64,000 bases of DNA, taken from the NCBI GenBank assembly GCA_035772785.1, contig JAOCPU010000068.1:62001-126000 (forward strand), in the 5' to 3' direction. Below the pieces are notes generated by a model that searched no databases, was not told the origin of the DNA, and worked only from the letters and a program-made list of their open reading frames with translations. Shown here piece after piece: positions 21,002 to 34,869 of this stretch. The translations under genes were made by a program, and so were the position numbers. The DNA comes from Phlebiopsis flavidoalba (Eukaryota; Basidiomycota; Agaricomycetes; Polyporales; Phanerochaetaceae). Numbering within the stretch: position 1 is the first letter of the stretch; every line of letters begins with the position of its first letter.

Positions 21002-24000
21002 ATGTCCTCGTTCTCCTCGTTCTTCCCGAGCAAGCTCTTACTACCCGGGTCGATGCAAACGCGCGATCGGGGAGCAGCCAAGCGCAGCCTCGAACCCGAC
21101 GCTGAGCCCCGCCTGCGCTTTGCGCTCGACACGATGCCCGGCTCGCGCAAGTACGTCTTCACGCCGTCGACGCGCGCCGAGATCCTCGCGGAGCTGTACG
21201 ACTCGTTTCTGGGGCTCGTACGCGCACCTCTTTCTCTCCGACTCGAACTCGAGCCTCCCGCTCAACGCCACGCTGAGCGAAGTCCAGGCGCGCGCGGGCG
21301 AGTCGTCCAAGGAGCAGGGCCCGACGCCCCGGCCGGCCGTGCGGGTACATCTTCAAGAAGGGCGAGAGCTGTTTTCCGGTGCAAGTGCGTGTGCTGTGCG
21401 TCGGCGCCGTGGTCGCCCGACTAATCTTCTCCGCACAGGGACTCCTTGCGCGCTCGACGACAGCTGTGTGGTTTCTGCTCGCGCTGCTTTCGAGGCGACG
21501 GACCACACGGACCGGACGCGGGGAGCTTCTTCATCGCACAGCAGTCGGGGCGGATGCTGCGATTGTGGCGATCTCGAGGCCTGGCGCACGCCATCAACTG
21601 CCCTCACCACCCGCCCACGGCAGAGGGCACCGAATACATTCACGCATTATACGACCAAGATGATTCAGTCGACGTTCAGAAGTGACGCCGCGCGGTCATC
21701 CCACGGCTCCGAGGTACCTGATCCACTGTCAAGAACTATCCTGACCGAACGGCGGTCCCAGACGAGCTGCGGGGAATCCATGAGATCGGACGATAGGGAT
21801 ACGCCATCGACTATGTGCTCGATAGCACTTGACGTACTCTCCTGAAGTCACCGGCGCACCGCCGAAAGAAGAGTATCTTCTAAAACAGCCCTCTGGTGAT
21901 CCCATGTCGGCGGCTCCGAACCCAGTACTGTGTCGTCCTGTGGAACGACGACAAACCTCTCCTTTGACGAGGTCATAGAGCTGCTGTGCGACCCTGCCGC
22001 CGAGCCGCGGACAGGAGGGATGAGGCGTCTCTGATAGCAGACACAATCGACGAGCACTGGACGCGAGGATCATCGATATGAACCCAGCGAATGTCTCCCG
22101 ACTGCTGGTAGATGAGACCAGACTGAATCCAGCAGAATAGACCTGGGAGTCACCGTCCGGCCGCGAGCGTACGACAACACCTTACCGCGAAGCAAGTCAG
22201 CGCGGTCATTCATCGACATGGGCTGCTGGACTTGACCCCGCAGCCGTCTGGGAACGGGGGACATTCTCGCGCCATTCCGACGAGATCATGGCCGCCGTAG
22301 CTTCTGTCGTACGGCGCAAGTCAGACATATCCAGCTGCGGCTTTCATTCCCGAGCCTCCCATACGTTCATCTCCAAGACGTGCACCGACCCTGGGGCCCT
22401 GGAGGCTTGACCTGTCTGTGGTGCTCCTACCATGGTTACGATTGTCGGAACAGAAAGCCCCGCTACTCAACCTCAAAGAGATTATGAGCGATTCGGGCAC
22501 TGCTAGACTTTAAGTCACGAAACTACAGAGCTCCGCAAATGGGTGCTGTCGTTTGTTCGTGGCGCGCGTCTGTTATATGACTATACCTCCGATCGGTTAG
22601 CGACTACATTTCGCGAATAGTGTGACAGAAATGATCATAAGACGGCGTAACCTACTTCAACGGACGCGCAGAAACGCGGAAACGCTCTAATCAAAGTACC
22701 TCGCGCTTCTAGCTGTTACAACGAACGTGCCGGTCCGTTCGGCGCATACTAACTTGTGGTCCGGAACCACACAACACTTGTCTCCGCGCCTACTCATCCA
22801 TAATCACGGTCATTCTTCACGTAACCAAAAATCAAGAGAGAACGCGGCACTCGTCGTCAACCCGAACCCAGCATGGCGGACGGTCGACGTCGACTCGATG
22901 CCGCTTTCAAGGTCGAGCGGGTTTCATGAAACACATATCTTCAGCGGACTTGCACTCTGGTTACCTGTGGGCGACAACCTCCGAGAGTCCCTGCCTTGCG
23001 CAAGCTGATCGCGCAACAAACGACGAAGTTGTTCCATGCGTCCCCGTTCGCTTGCGGACGGTGTGTCCATCTGTGTGTCAATCGTCATCGCGTTCCACAA
23101 CCCGAACAACGCGCGCGTCGTGACCCACAGGTCGAAGTACGAGACAGCCGACGTGTGGATCAGGCGTGTTCAACGTCACGCTCTCGCTCTCAAGGTGCGC
23201 GTCATCAAGGTCTATGGCGAGGCGTTCCTCCCGCACGCGACGCGAGTCCCGTCGATGCTTGTGTCGCGATCACGACAGGTCCATGCATAACATCCTGCTT
23301 GGTGACGGCGATGCCGAACGAGGACCGGACGCGACGAGGTATCCCGAGGGTCGCCTTCCACCAAGTCCGACAGTGTCGACTAGGATCTAACGTATGAGGT
23401 GGATCGATTTCGACGTGATGGAAGGCTGGGGTTAGCTTCCACCGACTTCTTTGCAGAGTGGCTTCGTCGAGCGGAGCTGTTCAAAGCAACGTGGATCTGT
23501 TGTCAACGACGAACACCTGTCGAGACATTTGGAGTGGGTAACCTCCGATGAGTTGTGTGCGCGCGTAATGCCCAGCACCCAGGCGAGATCCAGAGTATCG
23601 TCGACTTCGCCTCTGCGAGGGTCGTGGCTTTTCTCGTGAATAGCCGGCTAACTGTGTAAAAGGCTCGGGCTATGATACTGACGTTATTAGAGACAGTCAT
23701 TGCTATGGTTGCACCGCAGATTCGCGCCCGGTTTGTGGGTTCGAAATGGTTTTGCTATCCGTGGCCAAGATTCATGCACCACTACCGCGACTTCATGCTA
23801 TTCGGTAACTCTGCTACGCCAAGATCGCTATTCATCCTCCAGACCGCAAGGGCATTTCTCGACCCGAACTGTGTCATCGTGACAGATGCTCGATCGTTTC
23901 CAGCTCATAGGCTAATTTCTCCGTGCCAGACGAGAGAGCTTCCACACGTCTACGACAACACCCAGATGGCCAACATGGTGGAGGAGTTTCCTCTACGTGC

Positions 24001-27000
24001 TGATCACAGTCTTGACCGAGACCGCGAATGCCACGAGATGCCCGCTTCCCCAGTCTGTGCGACGGGAGATTGTCCACGCCCTCGCGCTGGGCCCCTGCAC
24101 GTACACGGAGTTAGTCAAACGTGTCGCCGAACGGAAATCGGACGATGTCTGTTTTCGATCGCGTTCTGAAGGAAGTCGCGAACTTCAAGGCACCCGAGTC
24201 GACTGGCGACTCTGGCACGTACGAACTGAAGGACGAAGCGTTCGACGAGGTCAATCCCGTTCTTCTATCATCACACCAGGAATAAGCGGTGAGGAGGTCG
24301 AGGTTGTATTGAAGAACCGTCTCAAGAAGCGTACCGGAGTCGAGGACCCAGTGATTGTCCCCAAGCCATTGAACATCACGCAGGGGCCGTTCATATTGCT
24401 GACGTCGGGTGTGTTCGAGTCCGAGGTCTTACTCCAGGTCGTCTTCTACCGGCATATTCAAACGTCATCAGCATCACCGACGCCACCGGTTCTGCCCCTC
24501 CATCAGCCGAAGCTATTCTTGACCAATGCCTTCATCTGCTTATGCTTGCCCTCGTTGAGCGGCCGCAGTCGTTCAGCTACATCTCGGTACACAAGTTCTT
24601 TGAGGAGGATCAAACGCTTCTCGATGTCGTCTATGCCCTCGAGCGCAACACCAAGTATAGCAAGGCGTACAAGGCTCGCGTACAGTGGATCCTGTCGCAG
24701 TTTACGCTCTACCACAACAGGAAGTACAGGCGCGAGTGGCCCCAGAGCCCATGGTTCAGGAGGATCCGGAAGAGGCAAAGAAGCGTGCCTGGCGCGAAAG
24801 CTCGCCAGGAGGCCCTCATGAAGAAAAATGAAGGCGCAGCAGGCCAGTTTTTGCGACCAACTTTGAGGATCTGGAAGACGAAGATGAGGATGAGGACCTT
24901 GACCATCCGGAGGCACCTGTCTCATTCGGGACCTGCATCGTGCTGCCAGGAAGAATTGAATGCCTCCCGTGCATTTGGGTCTCTTGGCTTTATCCAGCCG
25001 AGCCGTTTCCTTCGACGATATCCAGATAATCAACAGAGTTACATGACCGATGTGTTATTGGCGCAAGACACTATGGATCGTTCATCAAGTGAACCTCAGG
25101 ATAACTCCTTCCCTCCCGCTAAGGCCGACTCCGAAGCGCGCGCACGGTCAGCCTGGAAGGGTTCCCGCCCGTCTCTACACGCTTCGGCACTGCACGCCTC
25201 CATCTGTAGCCATATGATGCACCTGGAGTGCTTCATGGTGTACAGTAATTCCATCCGCCAACGTCATCGTACTCAGACCACGAGGAATCACCCGGAAAGC
25301 ATTTCTCGAAAAGAGTATATTTGTCCACTTTGCAATGCCTGGGCAAATGCCATTCTCCCCGTACCTGTCACTCCGAATACCACCGAACCTCAACACCGTT
25401 CCATTCCCCGACTGGATACGAGCGGCGGGTATCAGCATCCTGAAGTCCAAGCCGGATCCCCATCTCGACTCTCTGCAGTGTCGAACGGGAACCGGCGAGT
25501 TTGTTTTCATGGGGAGCTCAAGATCCTGCCTATCAGTCGTATATGCGTGCGCCCGATAGGCCAGATACTTCGGTAGGTGCACAAGATGGGTAGACACGCT
25601 CATGGTAATCGCCAAGACGCTCTCACAGCAAACGCGACACCTACGAGACCGCCCTGAGCCTGAGGTCGTTGAAACGCGGAGCGGGGGCTGTACCTCCCCG
25701 AAGACTTGGTCGGTTACACGATCTCTTGTCTTGAGATTGCTCAGCGCGGAAGCGGCATGCCGGGGAGCACCGTCGCGGACAGCCTCACAGATTCGCAGAG
25801 CAGAATGCTCCAAGGCCTGTTCACCTGCATGTCGAAGCTTTGCTGCGCTCAACTTCAAAGGGTCGGCCAGACGAAGGACGCGATGCAGTTAAACAGGCTA
25901 TCATCAAGCGGGCTGCTGCCCGAGTGGAGCCGTTCGTCGTTTTCCACTCCTACTCCTATCCGCTCCTTCTCCGAGATCCCTTCACGGTGCTCGTGGGGCT
26001 GCCATTCGTCTCGCCCGAAATTCTCAAGCACGTCCTCGTTCTCACGTACTACGCATGCTTGGCCCGCACCGTGGTGGGATTATTGTACATCCTCAACAAG
26101 ACTCGCGCCGTTCCTCCGACGACACCCACACCCCGCCAGTACGAGGATATCTTCGGCGATGTCCGCATGTTCTTCATGTCGGTGATTCGACCCTCCCCGG
26201 TGTTTTGAGCATGCGGCCGAGGTCGCCTTCCAAACGTCTGGGGATGCAAGGATCGAGAAACTCCTGTACAACTTCACTCTGCCGTTCCTGCGTCGCGCGG
26301 CCTTTGCTCTGTCGGGGCTGTCCTTCCGTCGGCATTCCCGTCCCCTGAAATGTCCGATGACGCCTGTGAGTATAGGCGACTCCTCAAGATGCTGGATATT
26401 CCGCCCCCTGTCCGACCTCCCCAACCAGGACACCCTGCAGAATGCACTTTCGGGGTGTGGGTGTGTGCGCACTACGGTCACTCCCCTGGCGGCATCGCAG
26501 CTCAATTGCGGTGTCGCGTTGGACCTACCCCATTAATCTACCAAATCATCAAGCTGCCGCTGATCTCGACACTTTGTTTTTGGAACAAGAGAAGACGATG
26601 ACTTGTCCCAGGTGCAAGGCTGTCCCCCAAGACCCCCCACGCTGCGATCTGTCTCTTGTGCGGCACGACGATATGCTTCCAGAGTCATTGCTGTGTGTCG
26701 ACGCGGAGAACCTAGGCAAAGCGCGAGGCTAACATGCATATGAGGGAGTGAGTTGAATACTACTGTTCCGCTCAAACACCGAGTCTAACGTTGGCTCGTA
26801 GGTGCTCGGGTCCCATAGGAGTATACTTCCTCGTCAAGCGTTGTTCGATGTTGTACTTGTATGCCAACAACGGTACCTTCGGTCAGTCGCCGTATCTAGA
26901 TGTTCATGGCGAAGCAGATATCTCCATGAGGTGCGTTGCTACTTTCATGGTCAGATTTTCGCACCGCTCACATCTGGCACAGACGTGGTCGCCGCCAATG

Positions 27001-27126
27001 AACCTTCACAATGCCAGATGGGACGAGGTCCGACGTCTCTGGCTCCAGCATGGAATCCCGACGCTCATCGCTCAGCGCAAGCTTGAAAGCACGGTGGACA
27101 ACGGCGGCTGGGAGTCTGAACTATAA
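21002..27126 (+). CDS. UBR1: E3 ubiquitin ligase UBR1 (N-recognin)
   Basis: Recognises destabilising N-terminal residues and, with the E2 Rad6/Ubc2, ubiquitinates N-degron proteins. Order along the gene: N-terminus MSSFSSFFPSKLLLPGS at 21002; UBR box at 21332-21615 (RPCGYIFKKGESC, CALDDSCVV, EATDHTD, GGCCDCGDLEAW, NCPHH), split by a 54 bp intron at 21385-21438; ClpS-like domain near 21928-22010 (VVLWNDDK, SFDEVIELLCDP); a helical middle with VRREIVHALALGPCTYTELV and VIVPKPLNITQGPFILLTS (24050-24420); cap-helical part QSFSYISVHKFFEEDQTLLD; RING-H2 at 24935-25350 (CQEELNASRAFGSLGF, HMMHLECF, EYICPLC); autoinhibitory C-terminal domain ending CSGPIGVYFLVKRCSMLYLY and LESTVDNGGWESEL, stop 27126. 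About 6.1 kb, right for a 1,800-2,000 residue protein. Dozens of small frame breaks, especially 21.2-24.0 kb. Convergent with the next gene. Confidence 0.95.
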
Positions 27127-27302
27127 TTCATGTCCGTTTCAATGTACTGTTTTCGTCTGACATCGTCTTGCTTTGCCTTTTACTCCATTCTATAGATTCT
27201 CGCAATCCGCATTTTGTACAAATAGCCACAATATGTAGCCTATCGGAAATGAACAGTTTTTGACACGTTTACTGCTCAGCCAAGTGGGCGTAAATTTCCG
27301 CC

Positions 27303-29479
<2,177 letters not shown>

Positions 29480-29948
29480 TTAGGGTATTGCACTATTCAG
29501 CAATGTACACCGCACGCCGTTCGCCCCGCCGTAGTTGCAATCCGATGCCCGACAGGAGTCCTTCAGGTTCGTGGGATGTAGGAAGTGAAACGAGTCCCCG
29601 AGCATTGTGGGCGGGAGCGAGAGCAAGCCTAGGCTCGGTTTAGCAGAAAGCGCCAGAGCTGATCAAGTCCCGGTTGGCCGTTGTGCTCCGTTGTGCTCGG
29701 TCGTCGTGAATGTAAAACTATCATATTTATGGCAAGCTACTGGAAAAGGTTCACAACGACAACAGCTACCAGCCGTTTCCAGCGAATACAGCATGAGAAG
29801 CCGCAAAATCCTTCCGTATAATAAAAGTAATTCCACATTTTTCTGCGGCAATGACATCATTCTGACATAAATACTAGGAAATGAGCGCGCGAGTGATTTT
29901 GTAGCTTGGACGGATATTGGAAGCTTTCGCAGGTAGACGTCCAGCTCC

Positions 29949-31511
29949 TTAGACATCCCCGGTCGTACATGTGCCGGCTTGGACGAAGTGTCTGTACTGG
30001 AAACTTTTCACGATCGCAATATAATGGCAAGAGACAGCAACCAGGCTGCAAATGTGAAAAAGCTGATGGGACGCTCCCTGCGGTTCACGGGAAGAGTTAG
30101 AAGCGTGAACAACCACGATTTTGTGGCGAGCTTACAATTCCAATCGAAACCGGCCAGGATACACGCACTCTGGGTAACGCTCAGCACTGTCCCCAAACGT
30201 CAGTCGGTATAACAGCCATGCCAACAAGATCAATCGATACGTACTACAACAATACCCCCGATAAGTACGCGATGATTTCAATAGCGATCCATTCTAAGGC
30301 CATGCCTCGCTTAGCTTCATCGAACTGAATTTAAATATCATTGTTGAGGAATGGTACTTTGAATAATAGGTTAAGCGATCGGACTTACCCCGTAGCGCGT
30401 GATAGCATGGGGCAAAGGGTAAGGAGACGACTACCAGCCCAAGACTCACGAAAGTAATCGCACGCATTCGTCGATAGTGAGGGGCTAGAATACGTCGGGG
30501 CGCATACAAGATATATACCGACTTTTAAAAAACGCGATAAGTCAGTATTCAAATTGACCAGGGGTAATAAGGAAAAAAGCGGCGAACCACTGCCCGATAG
30601 AATCATCAATGCGGTGTATACTCCTTTGAGGAGGGGATCGCAATAAAAGACATAGTGAAATGTGGGTAAGAAGTTGAACGTTCCTAACGTGGAGGATGCC
30701 TGTAAATCCGATGAGTGTACGCTCCGCCAGGGATATTTGGAGAATTTTAATACCAAGGAAGTCCATCCGGCTGGTCCAACGGACTACCTGGATGACGCCA
30801 TAAGCATGTTCTCAAATAACAGCAGATCGTCTCGACTTACATCTTCGCGATGGCAGAGGGATGTATGGAATATCGTGGAGCAACAGAAAACAAATAAAAC
30901 ACCCAATGATGAACACGCCAAATGCAACTATGTCTTGCGGCTCAAGCAGAGAGAATGTGTCGGCCAGCGCGGAAAGGCAAGAGTCGCCTTACATAGCCAC
31001 CATGGGCCGCATCGTTATTGTTGTCTGTAAGTGCCGAGTAGGCGAGGCAAAGAAACAGAAGTCCTGCAAGTATTGTACCAAGTAGATGCGTCCAGATATT
31101 GACTAGAGCCTCAATTGAGAGTTTGCAGCATTGGAAAGAATATTCTACTCACTCGTTTCGTTGTGCCACCACCAGATAGTCGACAAACAGGGGCCTGCCA
31201 GTCCTCAACCCCCCCACGATACCCTGTTACAATAGCTGGGTTATCCTGTCTCCAAGCAGCAAGCTCCTCGAAGCAAACGTGTTTTCTTCCGCGCATTTAT
31301 TTGGGTAAGAGACCCCCGCTTGAGCAGAGGAACCGCGTCGGGCGTCGGACGCTGGCGGAGTCGGGGCTGCGGCATCGCTGGAGATGGCGGAGAGAACAAC
31401 GGAACTTGCCGGTGCGCCGACCGTAAAAGTACAACGACGACGTTTCGTTTTGAACATCTGCCTCGCTCGCGTACCTGGCCTTGACTTGGCCCATCCACCT
31501 CCTGCTGACAT
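29949..31511 (-). CDS. PAQR/haemolysin-III family membrane receptor (Izh-like)
   Basis: Seven-helix membrane protein of the adiponectin-receptor/Izh family; yeast Izh proteins act in zinc and lipid homeostasis. From the minus strand: Ser/Ala/Pro-rich N-terminus from ATG 31511 (MSAGGG), then CFEELAAWRQDNPAIVTGYR and the HNET motif region, helices ending CCSTIFHTSLCHRED with the first metal-binding His, RMDFLGIKIL, VFYCDPLLKGVYTALMI, APHYRRMRAITFVSLGLVVV, KRGMALEWIAIEIIAYLSGV, and PGRFDWN followed after an intron by GASHQLFHICSLVAV, the SHQxFH zinc motif, ending CTTGDV with TAA at 29949-29951. Introns at 30788-30840 (53 bp) and 30078-30135 (58 bp) are clear. A single extra G breaks the frame just before HNET. 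Lies 475 bp downstream, in the same direction, of the MSE1 start; that gap shows no other gene. Confidence 0.93.
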
Positions 31512-31773
31512 GACCCTACTCTGACGCGCTTTATTACATACACAAGCCAAGTAAACTTTGATGTGACCTCGCCTGTGCAATGTGTTTTTGTTGTTCGGCA
31601 ACGTTGAGCGCGCCTCGTTCAATGTCTTTTTTTACTTCCATGTCTTTGCTAGCGATGACACCCATTAGCCGATCGTGGTATAAACCCGTGGGGAGGGATC
31701 GTAGACTCGTAAGACTCGGAGCTGTGGGTATTCTCACCCTACATTCCTTTCGTGTATTCTCACTGCTTTTCTA

Positions 31774-32570
31774 ATGGTGAGTTGTCTGTGTTGTTTCCAA
31801 TTTGCGCGGTCGAGTGCATTGCTAAATCTTGCTCTTGCGGGCAGGCAACAAAACCTCGGAAGTTCTGCTTCGCGCCCGGTGCCGAAATCTCAGAACAGTC
31901 TTGGTGTTTCATGCATCACAGTCGTAGATCATGAGTGCTCAAGTGAAGCCCCCCGCATGGTACCCGCCGGCCCAACGGCGGATGCGCACAACATTTTCTG
32001 CGACAGCTTATTATTCGTCACTGAAAAGAAAGGAGATTCCCCCGCTATTTCCGCGGAGCCTCTGTCCTCTGTCTCTCTGCCAGAAATCGCGGCCTTCCCT
32101 GGTACGTCTGATGGTGGATTGATTTGATTCAAAAAAGCGATAGTCTAAGATTGATTGCACTTACTAGAGTATGGATTTATTCCCAAGGCGTATTTCGAGT
32201 ATGCGCAACGTACTCTGTCAACCCCTCGTTCTCGCGGGAACCTTGTGAGATTATATCTCTTGACTCTGGTCCAATCCGCCGCTAAGTGTCGCATAACAGC
32301 ATGGCCGGCGTCGAGGCTCAGTTGCTCAGCTTAATATTCTCGGCCGCAGATGTGCCAATGCGGACAATCGCCATAGGATTTGCCGTATCTGCGCTCCTGT
32401 CGACGGCGTTTGTGGCCATGTATTGTAGGGGGTGTGCCGTCACCTACATTTGGCTTCGTCAAGAATGGAAACACAAAACTCACTGTTTCGATGAATGGGT
32501 AGCCGGCAGCTTAACCATGATGATGATCTGGTGTGCGGTGTTTCTAGTTATTGGTAAAGAGCAAATCATT
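31774..32570 (+). CDS. unidentified membrane-associated protein
   Basis: Not recognised. One frame from 31774 reads NLALAGRQQNLGSSASRP and onward through AHNIFCDSLLFVTEKKGDSP to LPEIAAFP at 32100. A clean intron (GTACGT to ACTAG, 32101-32163) follows, in phase with EYGFIPKAYFEYAQRTLSTP and NLVRLYLLTLVQSAA. A frame change near 32290 continues as AGVEAQLLSLIFSAADVP, a hydrophobic helix IAIGFAVSALLSTAFVAMYC, a basic loop WLRQEWKHKTHCFDEWVAG and a second helix, ending at TAG 32571. Two membrane segments and a soluble Ser/Pro-rich N-terminus are visible. A basidiomycete-specific protein seems likely. Its 5' neighbour, the PAQR gene, is divergent across about 260 bp. Start uncertain. Confidence 0.5.
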
Positions 32571-32574
32571 TAGT

Positions 32575-33094
32575 GACATGTCGTGAGCAACACTCATTAA
32601 TCTACAAATATTGTTATCTAGGCGTATATGCGGCTTCTTCGCTGTCATATTTTTTTTGTTCGTTGCCGCACCTCGTATCATAGCAATCATATCGGCTGGA
32701 ATATTCGGCAAGTAATCTAAACATTTTGCCTTCTACTCATCATTTGACAGTATTGAGCAGCTATTTGTGGTGTTGGTCCAATGAGCTGGTAAGCGTTTCA
32801 TTGAGAATCAAGGCGTAGATTTCATTGGCTTTGTAGGGGCTTTTACTACTGGTACGGTCTCTACCGTGGTTGGTTGGTATGGACGCCCCACGAGGATGGA
32901 TCCTTCCCCCACCGCCGTCAAGCCCATACCGTTTGATCAGGCATCGCATCTTGCGAACTAGGCATTTGTGCAGCACACAATGATTATACGACGTTGTATA
33001 CGACTGACATCCAACTTGAGACAATCCTTGCAAACTTCTTGATTATATTACCATGAGTGCATTCACCAAGTTGAAACAATAACATGATACCCAC
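32575..33094. other. no recognisable gene
   Basis: Downstream flank of the preceding gene. A minus-strand frame at 32761-33033 (90 codons) shows no motif and overlaps the likely 3' untranslated region of the secreted-protein gene. Confidence 0.45.
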
Positions 33095-33419
33095 TCAGAA
33101 AGTTTCCAGGAAGCAGGTTCCAGTGTTGTCGAAGAAGCAATTTGCTGATCTTGACTGACCAGCGCAGGCGCCACACGCCTTGGGCCCAAAATCGCCGTTG
33201 ACGCAGTATCCAGTGCAAGAGAGGCTCTGTGGACAATGGGTTGTCAGTTGTCCAAGGTCTGCTAGCTCAGGAGACATTGACTTACACGCCGTCGACTTGC
33301 TCACAAAGTCCAGGACATCCGGTAGGGGATGTGCATATTGGACAACTGCCTGATCCTTGAGCAATGACATTGGCGGTCAACGCAGCGAGGACTACGAAGA
33401 TAACTTTGGTGGCATGCAT
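33095..33419 (-). CDS. ten-cysteine small secreted protein
   Basis: A complete, unbroken gene. Exon 1 starts at ATG 33419 with the signal peptide MHATKVIFVVLAALTANVIA, cleavage likely after VIA. It continues QGSGSCPICTSPTGCPGLCE and is spliced at 33287-33227 (61 bp, donor GTGTAAG, acceptor CCACAG) to SLSCTGYCVNGDFGPKACGA, then CAGQSRSANCFFDNTGTC, ending CFLETF and TGA at 33095-33097. Total 87 residues, about 67 mature, with ten cysteines in CxxC and CxnC spacing, so probably five disulfides. No charge-rich or antimicrobial signature is obvious and I cannot name the family; small cysteine-rich secreted proteins of basidiomycetes include effector-like, hydrophobin-unlike and symbiosis- or fruiting-related types. 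A TATA box lies 52-60 bp upstream. Confidence 0.82.
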
Positions 33420-33470
33420 GCTGAATGAGTCTGAGGCGAGCTTGGTGATCTGCAGAGGAGGCTCTAAGGC

Positions 33471-33479
33471 CCTTTTATA
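33471..33479 (-). promoter_or_regulatory. TATA box of the cysteine-rich protein gene
   Basis: On the minus strand the sequence reads TATAAAAGG, 52-60 bases upstream of the ATG at 33419. Spacing and sequence fit a strong, regulated core promoter, as usual for secreted-protein genes. Confidence 0.7.
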
Positions 33480-33499
33480 CGTAACCCCTACTCCCGTCG

Positions 33500-33960
33500 C
33501 ACAACGCCGCTAGCCCTCGAGACACTTCGGTAGTCGGTCATGCGACGCCGAACTCGGGAGTCGGCAGGCTCGAGTAGAGCTCCCTAGAGTCGGCGAGCGG
33601 CCATCGCTGTGCATTCGCCTCCTGATTGCTATGCAGTTTCTTGGCCTTGTGATGGATCGCACGGGGCAACGAGCCCGACGGACGTCAAGCGCGGGTCTTC
33701 GTTGCAAAGTCAGCGCCGCCATCGCACACCTCCCGACGCAGTGATGGGTGTTGGGTCCCCGCTGATGAGGGAACTAGTGCATTCTACGTAGTGGTATTAC
33801 CCCCATAATCCAAGAAACTGATTGCGCACTGTAAAAGGATTCCGCGTAGTCGTGCCAGCAGTGCCAATAACGTCTCAACTGTCGTAAGGAGCCGCCTGTT
33901 GCCTTGAAGAGCTCCGGGAGGAAAGAGACTGTGTCTTCTGTATGATTCTGTCTCCATTGA
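33500..33960. other. no recognisable gene
   Basis: Upstream region of the cysteine-rich protein gene and the presumed 3' flank of the minus-strand gene beginning near 34.6 kb. A minus frame at 33510-33722 has no motif. Confidence 0.45.
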
Positions 33961-33994
33961 CACTCACATCATCGAGCGAGTGACGTGTAACCTA

Positions 33995-34640
33995 CCCATG
34001 TTTGCTATCAAAAAGCCCACAAGCCAGGTTGCATCGCTCGCTTGCAAGTAAATGCATTTCCCAGTTGTAGGAGTGCAACTTACAGGAGACTTGAATAGTG
34101 TCCGAGACGACAGCTCAGTCTCACAGACTCATGTCGGCAATACCGCCCTTGGTGGTGATGAATTCCTACACACCCCGATGAGTATGCTTACATGGCACTA
34201 AAATTTCTCCTCACCGACGTGCTTGAGTAGACTGTGGAGCATCTCAGTGACTGGTAGCGCGTCTTGAATGAGGTGGTAAGCCCGCACATGCCAATTTCCC
34301 TCGAGACGCATGACTAAGCATCAATCTTGTGGCTAACTCTGACTCACCGGCTTTGAGATAGGTGTAACTCCGTTGCTAAATCGCTATCGCAGCAGAAGAA
34401 TTCAGATATCCTCACCTGCTCAGCCCGGGCACCACGTAATATCCAGCACAAGAGTATCGTGTAGCGTGGTTTTGGGACCTTACCGCAACGCGAGAGTGAA
34501 GCCAGAGACGGACTAGACAGGAATGAGTACTGCGGGTATTTTCGAAGGCGCGAGATTTGGCTGACACGTACAAAGCTGAGCCAGGTTGGCACAGCAAGAA
34601 GAGGCGGATGAGTTAGACCTCAGAAATGACTCTATGCTAT
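33995..34640 (-). CDS. unidentified intron-rich gene
   Basis: Not recognised. Exon-like pieces on the minus strand, each bounded by splice signals: a first exon ending FTLALR before GTAAGG near 34482; a short exon between CAG and GTGAGT at about 34413-34350; MRLEGNWHVRAYHLIQDALP with VTEMLHSLLKHV, ending at GTGAGG near 34215; EFITTKGGIADMSL after GTGTAG; VVSDTIQVSC before GTAAGT near 34080; and ATWLVGFLIANMG. At least four short introns are implied, typical of basidiomycetes. Two stops interrupt the penultimate exon and would need base corrections. The protein would exceed 150 residues. The amphipathic helices give no family. Confidence 0.4.
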
Positions 34641-34869
34641 CTTGATGATTCGGTCAGGTACTCTGACTTGCGGCCAGAGTATCGTAGACGCCATCGAACA
34701 CAATGCCTCATGCGCTAGTGTCTGTTCGATGTATAACGAGCCAGAGGTTAACGAGCTTTGTGTGCTAGTAGATGAGGACGTTCATCAGATGAATTTCAAT
34801 CGAATAGTAATATACGCAAGGTCATTTTGTCATTTAGAGACAGGCTTCATACGAAGCCTGAACGTGCTC

